Positions 44,554 through 54,100 of a stretch of 64,000 nt of DNA are shown piece after piece. Numbering within the stretch: position 1 is the first letter of the stretch; every line of letters starts with the position of its first letter. The notes below the pieces were generated by a model, which searched no databases, was not told the DNA's origin, and was given only the letters and a program-made list of their open reading frames with translations. The DNA lies in the NCBI RefSeq assembly GCF_028768465.1, contig NZ_CP118225.1, positions 434,001 to 498,000 of the forward strand. The letters run 5' to 3'. This stretch comes from Rhodopirellula sp. P2 (GTDB taxonomy: Bacteria > Planctomycetota > Planctomycetia > Pirellulales > Pirellulaceae). A program made the translations under genes and the position numbers.

Positions 44554-45255
44554 TCAATCTGAACCACGGCCGAGTTCCGGAAGAATGAATCTCTCAGCGG
44601 CGTGCTCGGCCACGAACCGCTGCAAACCAGTCGCTTGCTCGCTCACCGCATCCACCGCGGATTGCTGCACTTCGCGATCCGCACGTCCTGTGAAGGCTTT
44701 TGGAACGGTCACCCGAACATCCAGCGACACGGACAACGTGACCTCCGTTTGAGTGCCTTGGCGTCGTGCATCGAGCGTGGTTCGATACGACTCCAAATTC
44801 GCTGCCGCAGCGATTGATTCCGTGACCACGTTCATGGCGTCGGGATGAACGTTGGCTCGTTGACGCAACGTCAATTCATCCGCCACGATGTGTGGATCAT
44901 TCAAACTCACGCGCAGCTTCTTGACCGCCTGAACGTCAGCTTTGGACCGGCCCCGAATGGCATTGAGAAGCGGCCGCTCGTCTTGGCTGGTGTCGACGTG
45001 AAGATCTTCCACTCGTTCATCGATCAACGTCATGCCCGACTGCCCCACAATCGCCGCGGTTGCGTTTTTCCGAACCATGATTTGGCGGAATTTATCAAAG
45101 TCGCATTCAACCAAGATCGTTTTTTTAGCGGAACCACTGGCCAAATGCTCGATGGAGCTGAGTGCGAGGAAAGCCAAGGTCCCTCCTGCGACGAGCAACA
45201 AAACGGCAACGGCCGTCACGACCATGCGAGTCGGAGTTCCAAGCAGATGATTCAT
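44554..45255 (-). CDS. Membrane-anchored protein of unknown function
   Basis: A 233-residue protein with an N-terminal span (MVVTAVAVLLLVAGGTLAFLAL) and a long alpha/beta domain (ILVECDFDKFRQIMVRKNAT, RPLLNAIRGRSKADVQAVKK, EVTLSVSLDVRVTVPKAFTG). AAGGA before the ATG supports the start. It may be related to DUF4230-type proteins but I am not sure. It is preceded by an intrinsic terminator on the same strand, so it has its own promoter. Confidence 0.72.
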   Translation of the reverse strand: MNHLLGTPTRMVVTAVAVLLLVAGGTLAFLALSSIEHLASGSAKKTILVECDFDKFRQIMVRKNATAAIVGQSGMTLIDERVEDLHVDTSQDERPLLNAIRGRSKADVQAVKKLRVSLNDPHIVADELTLRQRANVHPDAMNVVTESIAAAANLESYRTTLDARRQGTQTEVTLSVSLDVRVTVPKAFTGRADREVQQSAVDAVSEQATGLQRFVAEHAAERFILPELGRGSD

Positions 45256-45269
45256 ACCATTCCTTAATT

Positions 45270-45308
45270 AAAAAAAAATGCCTGGCAGCCAATCGACCAC
45301 CAAGCATT
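45270..45308 (-). terminator. Intrinsic terminator after the LEA-like lipoprotein gene
   Basis: Read on the minus strand, AATGCTTGG (45308-45300) pairs with CCAGGCATT (45285-45277) with one G-U pair, and a run of nine T residues (the A run at 45270-45278) follows the stem. This is the classical terminator layout, 33 bases after the stop of the lipoprotein gene and 15 bases before the next start. Confidence 0.62.
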
Positions 45309-45340
45309 TGTTGGGTTCAATCCACCGGGCTGGTGGGCAC

Positions 45341-45718
45341 TCACTCCACTTCCACTTCTTCGAGACGATCGGCCTTCTGTTCACCGGCTTCTTCCAAGGC
45401 ATCGGCTTTTTGCTCGCCGAGGGTTTCCTTTTGGTCGGCCTTGGTTTCGCCTCGGTCTTCAATCATGTCAGCTCGTTCTTCAGCGGCATCTTCCGTTGCA
45501 TCTGGGGCGTTTCCCGCTTGATTCCGGACGTTTTCGGCCTGCTGTTGAGTCTGATCGCGAATCGTTTCAGCCGTCGCCTGCGACGAATCACGAATGTCTT
45601 CGGCCTGCTGCTGGGTGGCATCGCGGATCGCATCGGCCTCTTGATCCAAGGCGGATTCGTCGCATCCAACGGCAACCATCATGCAGACGGCCAGCAAAAA
45701 TGTGGTGATCGATTTCAT
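45341..45718 (-). CDS. Lipoprotein made of 11-residue LEA-like repeats
   Basis: A 125-residue protein with a lipobox ending at C19 (CMMVAVGC). From residue 28 an exact 11-residue repeat runs four times, with register Ala at 28, 39, 50 and 61 (ADAIRDATQQQ, AEDIRDSSQAT, AETIRDQTQQQ, AENVRNQAGNA). A second 11-residue family (GETKADQKETL, GEQKADALEEA, GEQKADRLEEV) forms the C-terminal part. The 11-residue amphipathic repeat is the signature of group 3 LEA proteins, which protect membranes and proteins during drying or osmotic stress, and of hendecad coiled coils. It probably sits on the outer or inner membrane as a long helix. Confidence 0.85.
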   Translation of the reverse strand: MKSITTFLLAVCMMVAVGCDESALDQEADAIRDATQQQAEDIRDSSQATAETIRDQTQQQAENVRNQAGNAPDATEDAAEERADMIEDRGETKADQKETLGEQKADALEEAGEQKADRLEEVEVE

Positions 45719-45923
45719 AGCACTGTTCCAAATGGGAAAGGGTTTTCAGCCCTCGTGGAGGGCGGTTTCAACGATTCCCGCCAGTCGCGGGAGTTCCGCC
45801 CTACACACAGGCAACTCGCGTACCAATGAATGCAAATTGGATCAGCGCAACAAAAAAGGCGGGAGCTGGACCCCCACCTTTCAAAGCAATCGTGATCCGG
45901 ACCAGAGGACCGGTCGGAAATCA

Positions 45924-47090
45924 CTAACGAATCGAACCGTTCAAACGAGCCTTGCTCGCGGCGGATGCTTCCGCTTGACCGACACCATTTGCAGTGGCTT
46001 GTCCTTGGGCTGAACCATTGACGTTCAGCCTGGCAGCTGATCCCACTTGGTTAGCCGCATTCGCTTGGAACGATTGAATTTTGGTTTGTGTCGACGCCGT
46101 CGCTGCTTGTTGAGCCGATGCAAACGCGTTCAAACGAGCTTCCATCGCGTCGGCTTGCGCCAACAATTCGGCATTGGCCGAGACCAGGGCTTGGTCACGC
46201 ATTTCAGCGATCTCGGCTTGGCGTTGACGTGCAGCCACCGCGATCATCGACGAGAAATCAACGTTCGATGCCAAGACACCGGCGACGCCGAAGTTCCCGG
46301 TCGCTTGGCCAGTCCCACGAACCGACTGACGATTGGACGCACCGGCTTGTCCCTGAGCGACTTGGCTGAACGCGCCGCCGAAGGTCGATCCAGCAATCCC
46401 AGCATCGGGAGTTTCAGGTGAACCTGCTTCCGGTGCCGAGGGGCTTTCCGAAGGCCTGCTGGTCATGTCTGGCGAGCTGGGTTGGGCTTCGTTCGAAGAG
46501 AACGCGTTGGTGGTTTGCCCCGTCGTATTTTGACGAACCGCAGCGGCAGTGTTCAAAACGGCGGACGTGCGGAGAGGGTTGAACTGACCAAAGACAGAAT
46601 CGTAAGCCTGAACTTCCGCAACGCTGATTTGAATCGGGCTGGCAGAGGCTCGCGTCGAGGAAGCAAACCCAGCCGAGGTACGTGACTGCGATCCGCCGAC
46701 ATCGGCATTTGCATTCACGTTGACCTGAACATCGGTGTTGGCACCGACGTTGCTGCGCGACGCACGATCAGCAGTCGCATGGGCTTGGGCCTGAGCACGT
46801 GCAGCCAAACCAGCGGCGGTTTGGGCAGCCACTTCGATTTGGTTTCCGACGCGAGCTTGAACACCATTGGCAACGTTCGCTTGAATGCGTTGTTGCACTT
46901 GGCTTTGGACGTTCGCTTGCACTTGGCCTTGAACGCGAGCCTGGACTCGTTGCTGGACTTGGGTTTGCACATTCTGCTGAACCTGCCCGCGAACACGCGA
47001 CAGGGCTCCGTCCAGTCCTTGAGCTTGGACGGTTCCACCGGTGCACAGCATGCAAGCGATCGCGAGGGCTTTCTTTGAGTGACGTTTCAT
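45924..47090 (-). CDS. Secreted protein with a strict four-residue Gln/Val repeat
   Basis: A 388-residue protein with a signal peptide (residues 1-24, IACMLCTGGTVQAQ). From residue 33 to 85 a Val or Ile stands at every fourth position: 33, 37, 41, 45, 49, 53, 57, 61, 65, 69, 73, 77, 81 and 85, usually preceded by Q-x-x (for example QQNVQTQVQQRVQARV). Then Ala/Gln and Asn/Val rich low-complexity stretches, a middle core (PIQISVAEVQAYDSVFGQFN), a Ser/Pro/Glu linker, and a C-terminal helical Ala/Gln-rich part. I do not recognise a family. The ATG at 47090 has GGAG 13 to 16 bases upstream; 47108 is an alternative. Confidence 0.8.
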   Translation of the reverse strand: MKRHSKKALAIACMLCTGGTVQAQGLDGALSRVRGQVQQNVQTQVQQRVQARVQGQVQANVQSQVQQRIQANVANGVQARVGNQIEVAAQTAAGLAARAQAQAHATADRASRSNVGANTDVQVNVNANADVGGSQSRTSAGFASSTRASASPIQISVAEVQAYDSVFGQFNPLRTSAVLNTAAAVRQNTTGQTTNAFSSNEAQPSSPDMTSRPSESPSAPEAGSPETPDAGIAGSTFGGAFSQVAQGQAGASNRQSVRGTGQATGNFGVAGVLASNVDFSSMIAVAARQRQAEIAEMRDQALVSANAELLAQADAMEARLNAFASAQQAATASTQTKIQSFQANAANQVGSAARLNVNGSAQGQATANGVGQAEASAASKARLNGSIR

Positions 47091-47336
47091 CCGTGAGTTC
47101 AACTCCATCTGAATTTCCAAACGCCTGCAAGCCATCGCCCCGCTCACGCGAGCTTCGTGAATCGGGGTGGCAACTGAAAAGCGTCGACTGATACCAACTG
47201 GGAGCGAACGGACGTCCACCCTCAGACCGATCGCAAAGTAGGCAATTCAAGACGCGGATTTCCAGGGTGATTCCGATGCTCACTATGCAGCCATCTGTTT
47301 GACAACGTTGCAAAACAACTCTTGCTCGGCAATTGA

Positions 47337-48905
47337 ATGATTGACTGGAACCGACGACTACGAAGCTTCGCCTGGACCAGTTGGCTGGGCCTGGTTGCTT
47401 TCAGTTCCATCACCTCAGCAGACGGTTTCGCGGGTGCTTCCAACTCAACCACCTCGACGAGTCCCGATCTGGAGACCGCTTCTGGTCCCAGTCCTGCTCA
47501 ACAGCGAATGCTGGTCATGCTCCAGCAAAAAGTCGCCGAGAATCCGGACCACTCTGATTCGTGGCGAACGTTGGGGCGACTGCAACGAGCTCTCGGTGAC
47601 CCAGACGCTGCCATCGCGTCGAATCGCAAGGCACTGGATCTCGATCCATTCAATGCCGCCGCTCATTTTGACCTAGGGAAATTACTCCACGACCAAGCGC
47701 GTCCAGATGCGGCCCGGCTTCATCTGCAGGAGGTGCTGACGATTGCTCCTTCGAGCAGCTACGCCGACCAAGTCCGTGCATTGGGCATCGAACCCCCGGC
47801 CCCCGCCTTGGCGCAACTCACCGCCCCCACTGCGAGCGCCGACTTCGCCGACCAACCATCGGCGAGGAACGAGATGACATCCGATCCCTCCAAAGTAGCT
47901 CGCCCGAACGATCTCCCCGCGCCGCCCCATTTAGTCGGTGCACCGACCCAAACGGTCGGCTACGAAATTCAAACCTTCGATGGTTCCGATGACCTCGAAA
48001 ACCGACTGCGACAACTCGAAAGCGAAGCGGAATTTCCGACCAGCCCGCTCCGAATCTTCTTGGAAACCGGATTGCTCTACAACACCAATGTCACCCTGAC
48101 GCCGATCAGTCGCGAGCTCGCACAAGACGAGCAAGCCAGCTTTCAGTGGTTCGCCAGTCCTGACTTGGACTGGAAGTTGATCCGCCGTGAAAGCTCTCGT
48201 GCGGGGGGTTTGTTTCGCGGTTACTTCACGGCCAACGAACGCCAATTCCAGGAATTCAACCTCGCCAGTTTTCAACCCGGCGCGTTTGCGGAAAGAGACT
48301 TTTCGTTCGGCGATAACGAAGTGATTGGGCGAGTGGAGTACGTGTTCTCCAATGACTTCTTCGATGGAAATCAGGTGGGCGATCGACACGCAGGAACCGC
48401 ATCGTTCACCGTGATCCGACCTGATCTGAACGCTTGGTATGGGTACACCACGGTCGCGCAATCCAACTTTGAAGACGACGGTGCCATCCCAGCACAAACC
48501 TCACTCGACGGAACAACGCTGACAACTGGTGCCAGCCACTTCAAACGAACGCACTGGGAAGCACTGCCAATGATCGCCTTTGGAACCGACTTGGAATACG
48601 CCAATACCAAAGGCGATGATTATCGGTATCTCTCCATCAACCTGCACGGTTCGACGGACTGGCAAATCAGCGACCGCTGGAAGTTCACGCCAACCTGGGG
48701 CGTGGGCTATCGCAACTACCCCGACTTCACCGATCCAATTGGCCGCGATGAAATCTTTTGGCGAGTCCACGGGAAGCTGAGCTATCAGCTCACCGAACAG
48801 CTTTCCGTCTCCGCCGTCGCCGGTCACGATCGATTTGCATCGGACAATGAAGACTTCGACACCGAGCGATCTGAAGTGGGCGTGCTGATTGGATTCAAAC
48901 GCTGA
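47337..48905 (+). CDS. TPR-domain outer-membrane beta-barrel-like protein
   Basis: A 522-residue exported protein with a signal peptide (WLGLVAFSSITSADG). Residues about 65-150 hold TPR helices (AENPDHSDSWRTLGRLQRAL, DPDAAIASNRKALDLDPFNA). From about 230 the sequence alternates hydrophobic and polar residues in long strands (IFLETGLLYNTNVTLTPIS, WKLIRRESSRAGGLFRGYF, ATSFTVI-like, KFTPTWGVGYRNY), ending EVGVLIGFKR with a terminal charged residue instead of Phe. An outer-membrane barrel or surface protein is likely. It is the only large gene among the small minus-strand genes. Confidence 0.78.
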   Translation: MIDWNRRLRSFAWTSWLGLVAFSSITSADGFAGASNSTTSTSPDLETASGPSPAQQRMLVMLQQKVAENPDHSDSWRTLGRLQRALGDPDAAIASNRKALDLDPFNAAAHFDLGKLLHDQARPDAARLHLQEVLTIAPSSSYADQVRALGIEPPAPALAQLTAPTASADFADQPSARNEMTSDPSKVARPNDLPAPPHLVGAPTQTVGYEIQTFDGSDDLENRLRQLESEAEFPTSPLRIFLETGLLYNTNVTLTPISRELAQDEQASFQWFASPDLDWKLIRRESSRAGGLFRGYFTANERQFQEFNLASFQPGAFAERDFSFGDNEVIGRVEYVFSNDFFDGNQVGDRHAGTASFTVIRPDLNAWYGYTTVAQSNFEDDGAIPAQTSLDGTTLTTGASHFKRTHWEALPMIAFGTDLEYANTKGDDYRYLSINLHGSTDWQISDRWKFTPTWGVGYRNYPDFTDPIGRDEIFWRVHGKLSYQLTEQLSVSAVAGHDRFASDNEDFDTERSEVGVLIGFKR

Positions 48906-49048
48906 GCAAACGTTCGGAATTCAGGCGGACGTCCGGTTCGTCTCGGAAGGACACGATCCTTGCGAAGCCGCAGCGGGCGGTTCACTTCGCAGCCCAACGC
49001 ATTGACCAACACATTGCGGACAGCACTGCGAAGGGTGAGGGGTACTGT

Positions 49049-49507
49049 TCAGCCTTCGTCACGGGGCGGAATCATCCAGCAAGAATGGTGAGGCTGCATT
49101 CCCACATGTGGGTAGTAGCTCTCCGCGGCTGGCGCTGACAGGAGAATCAGCCGAGTTTGGTAGCCAGCCACTTCGTGCGTTCGCCGAATCAATTCGCGAC
49201 CGATGCCTTGCCCCTGGTGATCCGCATCCACGGCAAGATCCGACAGATAGGTGCAGTAAGCATGGTCGGTGATGGCTCGCGAAACGCCAACCAGCTTGCC
49301 GAGTGGTTCCGAATCGCCCACCACAGCATCGCCCACCACAGCATCGTCCGTCCAATGAGCGGTCACGAGCACGTCCGCGTTCGTCAGCATCTCACGGATC
49401 CTTGGCTCATCGTCAACGGGACGGCGTTCCGCCAAGGTGGACCGCCTCAGCAAATCAATGAATTGCTCCGATTCCAACTGGAAATCGATGCTGTATCGGA
49501 TGGCCAT
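49049..49507 (-). CDS. GNAT N-acetyltransferase with an in-frame tandem duplication
   Basis: A 152-residue GNAT protein with the acetyl-CoA motif [20 protein letters not shown] and a C-terminal [18 protein letters not shown]. The region coding for [14 protein letters not shown] contains a 15-base unit (ATCGCCCACCACAGC) repeated twice at 49313-49342, which adds five residues (VVGDA) in frame, in a loop before the acetyl-CoA helix. The ATG at 49507 was chosen; an upstream ATG at 49537 would add ten residues. Substrate unknown. Confidence 0.84.
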   Translation of the reverse strand: MAIRYSIDFQLESEQFIDLLRRSTLAERRPVDDEPRIREMLTNADVLVTAHWTDDAVVGDAVVGDSEPLGKLVGVSRAITDHAYCTYLSDLAVDADHQGQGIGRELIRRTHEVAGYQTRLILLSAPAAESYYPHVGMQPHHSCWMIPPRDEG

Positions 49508-49659
49508 GCAAAAAGACTGGAGAGGTGAATTGCCCATCGACGGTCGAGATGCGACCGCCGCTGAGCAGGCGAGGGGAAGATGCACCCGAACCAAGATAGC
49601 AGGGCGAGCCCCCAGGTTCGCTCACCTGTCGTCACCGACATTCAGCGATACCAAACTCA

Positions 49660-49995
49660 TCACACCGGTTTGTCACGCTCACCGAAACGAGCTGGTGGGC
49701 TGGTTGCTTCGATCGCGACGATGGGTTCGAGCACCCGATATCGATGAATCGCACCTGCAGGAACGAGCCAGGAGTCGCCAACGTCCAATTTCGCGGTTCC
49801 TCCATCCAACTCCAATTCCAATGCACCTTCCAACAAGTAACCGACGGCCTCGTAGTCACGGATGGTTGGTTTGCTGAACACGCCTGGGCTTTCCTCCCAC
49901 CGCCGAAGTGCGACGTGCTTTCCCGTTGCCAGATAAATCTGGCCCATTGCGCCTTGCTCGGCGTCGGATCCAGTCGTGATTTGAGGAATGTCCAT
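49660..49995 (-). CDS. Small cupin protein
   Basis: A 111-residue single-domain cupin. The barrel motifs appear as EAVGYLLEGALELELDGGTAKLDVGDSWLVPAGAIHRYRVLEP, with the second His of the metal site (H84-like) but the usual first H-x-H pair replaced by R-x-W (RRWEESPG), so metal binding may be partial. Function unknown; cupins of this size act as regulators, isomerases or sensors. It is the last of the stress-type group before the CsbD gene. Confidence 0.8.
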   Translation of the reverse strand: MDIPQITTGSDAEQGAMGQIYLATGKHVALRRWEESPGVFSKPTIRDYEAVGYLLEGALELELDGGTAKLDVGDSWLVPAGAIHRYRVLEPIVAIEATSPPARFGERDKPV

Positions 49996-50141
49996 TGGTC
50001 ACCGAAGTAATTGTGGGTTGAAACAGGGTGCTTTTCCAGCACGGAAAAGGGCCGCAATCGACTCAAGCCGACGCGACCCGTTTGAAATGACAGACACGAC
50101 TGGTGAACTCTCGCGCTCACCAGTGAGCAGTCTGATTGGAC

Positions 50142-50345
50142 TCAACAATTGCACGAAGTCTCAAACTTTTTGACTTGCTTTTCGGCTTCGTCTTTCGCCA
50201 GTCCGTAACGTTCTTGAACGACGCCAACAAGCTCTTCCCGCTTTCCGTTGACACGATCAAGATCGTCGTCGGTCAAGTCTCCCCATTGCTGCTGAGCCTG
50301 ACCTTTGAGCTGTTTCCACTTGCCTTCAATTTGATCCCAATTCAT
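50142..50345 (-). CDS. CsbD-family stress protein
   Basis: A 67-residue protein matching the full CsbD family: MNWDQIEGKWKQLKGQAQQQ then WGDLTDDDLDRVNGKREELV and GVVQERYGLAKDEAEKQVKK. CsbD proteins are sigma-B or general-stress induced in many bacteria. AGGAG seven bases before the ATG at 50345 fixes the start. Two Cys residues at the C terminus (SCNC) are unusual for the family. A mini-lipoprotein gene lies 70 bases upstream on the same strand. Confidence 0.92.
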   Translation of the reverse strand: MNWDQIEGKWKQLKGQAQQQWGDLTDDDLDRVNGKREELVGVVQERYGLAKDEAEKQVKKFETSCNC

Positions 50346-50415
50346 TTCATTTCTCCTCGAGGATAGTTCTTCCGATACTTGCCCGGACGAGCGGCGTCCG
50401 GGGCTTGGTTGTGTC

Positions 50416-50595
50416 CTACTCGTCCACGTCCACACTCAAGCTGCCATCGTCGATATCACGGTTCACTTCCACGCCCCCGTTTGGAGTTTCAACGTCCAAG
50501 ACGGTTTCTTTCCGATCGCACCCGGTCACGATGAACCCTGCCACCATGGCCGCGGTTAACAGAAGGAAGTGAACAAGATCACGTGGTTGTCTCAT
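50416..50595 (-). CDS. Small lipoprotein
   Basis: A 59-residue protein with a lipobox ending at C26 (MVAGFIVTGC) and an acidic tail (VLDVETPNGGVEVNRDIDD). The signal is clear and AAAGG lies 8 bases before the ATG. It is too short for most gene finders. The sequence after the lipobox has no recognised motif. It precedes the CsbD gene on the same strand and may be cotranscribed with it. Confidence 0.75.
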   Translation of the reverse strand: MRQPRDLVHFLLLTAAMVAGFIVTGCDRKETVLDVETPNGGVEVNRDIDDGSLSVDVDE

Positions 50596-50780
50596 GGTTG
50601 GACCTTTCGGCATGCAAAGTGGGTGAAGAACGAGGCGACCTGTTCGCCCAGACCGCGTGGGCGGATCGAGAGCAATCACGCTGACGCGAATGCGATGCCA
50701 AAACCGCCAAATCACACGACCGGCCTCGGTTTGAGCGAATCCCACCAGTCACCACCTCACTCCAAGGAGGGCTTTGAGCA

Positions 50781-51035
50781 ATGCCTCGATTGAACCAGCG
50801 GAAACCGAGAGATTTCTCGGCCAGGGTGGAGTTTGCACCACGACGGGTCGATTGGTCGGAAACCAAACAACGCTGGGAGTTCGTTGCTCAGCCGTCCCTG
50901 GCGGTCGTCAGCGGTCGCAAAAACGATTTCGCCAAAGCATTGAACACGCCAATTGCAAGTCACAATCGATTGACCCAATCGGTCTCGTCGCGTCCAATCA
51001 AGACCAATCGGACGTTCGCCGCACGAGGTTGTTGA
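50781..51035 (+). CDS. Possible small basic protein
   Basis: An 84-residue open frame with an AGGAGGG (50765-50771) about ten bases before the ATG. The product is basic and polar (MPRLNQRKPRDFSARVEFAP) without signal peptide or known motif, and ends with a Cys. It lies between the divergent lipoprotein and hybrid-kinase genes. It may be a real small gene or an open frame by chance. Confidence 0.35.
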   Translation: MPRLNQRKPRDFSARVEFAPRRVDWSETKQRWEFVAQPSLAVVSGRKNDFAKALNTPIASHNRLTQSVSSRPIKTNRTFAARGC

Positions 51036-51149
51036 AGAGGTTTCGATGACTTCTGAATCTCATCGAACCGAAACCATGCCAACCGCCCACACCGCCCCAA
51101 GACTGAACTACCTGCCGACGGTGTTCGCGGGTCGAGAGAGACATTTCTG

Positions 51150-54100
51150 TTGAGCGATCCCCCACTCGAATTCAAACCACTGGTTGTCGGCGTGGGAGCT
51201 GGCGCCGGCGGGATGGAAGCACTGCGAGAACTTTTAACGTCGTTGGGTGACTCACCCAATCTGGCGGTGGTGTTCGTCGCCCATGATCCATCGGAATTGC
51301 AGTCGCCCCAAGCGGATCAATTAGCGAGTGCGACGCCGTTGCAAATCGTCGAGCTGAAGTCTCGCAAACTTCTCAAACCGAACACGGTTTATCTCTGCCC
51401 ACCCAACAGCTTGCTCACCATCAGCAGTGGTTCCCGGTTGTTGCTGAAACCAACCACCCAAGAATCTTCTGCGACGCCAATCGACCACTTCTTTCATTCC
51501 ATTGCGGATACGCAAGGGGAGCAGGGCATCGGTGTCATCTTGTCTGGCATGGGCACGGATGGCACTCTGGGTTTGAAATCCATCAGTGACGCAGGAGGAA
51601 TGACGTTCGCCCAAACCTCCGGATCCTCTAAGTTCGATTCGATGCCGCGAAACGCTGCGACCACCGGTGTGGCCGATCATGTTCTCTCCCCCGAAAAGAT
51701 CGCGGATGAACTGCAGGACTACGTTCGCTATCTGAAACAACAGTCGGACGAACTGACAAGTGGATCGATGCTGGAACAGATCGAACAGTCCATCCCGGAA
51801 GTCGCCGAGATTCTGTACCAAACGACCAAGCACAATTTCAAACACTACAAAACGGGCACGCTGACCCGACGAATCTTGCGGCGGATGCAGATCCTGCAAA
51901 TCCCCAATGTTGCGGCCTACTTGAATCGGATGCGTGACGACCAGGAAGAATCGCAGAACCTGTTTCGCGAGTTGCTGATTGGGGTCACTGCATTTTTCCG
52001 CGACCCCGAATCGTTCGCAAAGTTAGCAGCCGAAGTGATCCCTCGGATCTTCGAGGGACGCACTGCCAGCGACCCGGTTCGAATTTGGGTGCCTGGATGC
52101 GCCACGGGAGAGGAAGCTTACACGCTGGCAATCCTGTGCCATGAATACCTTGACCAACTGCAAACGCGGCAAGGTGACTTGCCCTCCCAGGAATCCCTGC
52201 CGACGTTTCAAATCATCGCCAGCGACATCGACGAGCGTGCGTTGGCAATCGCTCGACAAGGAGTCTATCCGCTTGGAATCAGCGAGAATGTTTCGGAAGA
52301 CCGACTGAAACAGTTCTTCGTCCAACGGGGCAAACGCTATCACGCGAAAAGGAAGCTGCGTGAATCCATTTTGTTCTCGCTGCACAACCTGATCAGCGAC
52401 GCCCCTTTCTCACGTCAAGACTTGATCTCCTGTCGGAATTTGCTGATCTATTTGGGGCCGCATCTGCAGAAGAAACTGATTCCCCTTTTTCACTATGCTT
52501 TGCGTCCCAACGGGTACCTCTTTCTGGGTCCGAGTGAATCCATTTCCTCGCACGGCGAACTGTTCCGTGGCGTGAGCTCCAATCATCGGATCAACCAACG
52601 CAAAGGAACTGAAACGGTCACGGCGGCGGAGGACTCCCGAGGCTTTCTCAGCGCAATCGAAGTTGCGCAACCGGCCGCAATCCTTCCTTGCGAAGTCGAC
52701 ACCCAAGAAATTCACCAGGTCCTGCAGCGAATCATCCTGGATGAGTTCGCCCCCAAGGCGGTGGTCGTTGACATGGATGGACAAGTCGTTTGTTCCTTGT
52801 CAGACACCAGCCCGTACCTGTCCAGCGACGACGGTTCGCTCTCGAACAACTTGATCAAGATGGCTCGCATTGGCCTGCGAATCGGACTCCGCAGCGCCTT
52901 CGCGGAGGCCAAGGCCAGTCGTCGTCGGGTCGTCCGTGACAATCTCTCAGTGTCCTGCGAGGACGGCCAACAACCGGTAAAACTGACGATTCAACCCATG
53001 ATGCAACTGGGGCACGAAACCGAATTGTTCATGGTGGCTTTTGAAAACCTGGGCCCTCCTGTTTCCCCCCTGGAAGGACCGACGGATGGTTCAACCAACT
53101 CCAATCCCCTGAAAGTTGCGGATCAAGAAGCCCAGCGATTGATCGAAGAACTCAAACGTGAGCTCGCGGCCACCCGAGAAGACCTCAATCAATCAATGCA
53201 AGCAATGGAGGCCACCAACGAGGAGCTGAAGTTGTCCAACGATGAACTCCTGGTGATGAACCAAGGTCTGCAAACGGCCAATGAAAAGCTAGAAATCTCC
53301 AAGCAAGAAATCCGCAGCAGCAGTGACGCCGTGGCCCGCGCCAACGCGGACTTGCAGAACCTGTTGCGAAGCACACGCATTGCGACCATCTTTTTGGATG
53401 ACGACCTGTCGATCCGAAGCTTCACACCCGCAGCGACGGAGATCTATGGTTTGATCGCGACCGATGTGGGGCGTCCACTCACACAAATCGTTTCCAATGT
53501 GAAGGCCATGCCACCGCTTCCCAGTTGGGAGCAACTGATCCAAGAAGACGGTGTCGAGCACACCATCATTGCTCAATCCGGCCAAGCTTTCATCCGGCGT
53601 GCCCTGCCGTATCGATCCCACACAGGTGATCACGATGGCATTGTGCTCACCTTCACCGATGTCACGCAACTGCGAGAAAGCGAGGAACTGTTCCAATCAC
53701 TGGTCCGCGCATCAGCCCAGATCGTCTGGATCGCCAATGCCAAAGGTGTGGTCGAATCCGACTCGACGAGCTGGCGTGAATACACGGGACAAACCAGGGA
53801 GGAATGGTCTGGTTTGGGTTGGCTGGACGCGATCCATCCCGCCGATCGCGAGTTGACCGAGAAGGTCTGGATCGACGCAGTCAAAAAAGGACGCCCGCTG
53901 GTGCTGGAATATCGTCTGCGAAACCGAAATGGCGACTACCGCTGGTTCCAAGTCCGGACTGCTCCTCAACATCGACCCGATGGAGCAGTCCATCGCTGGG
54001 TGGGGATGAACATCGACATCCACGATCAAAAGCAAAGTCGACTGGAATTGGCCGATCGCGAGGCTCACTTGCGCCGCGTGATCAACAATCAACTGGGGTT

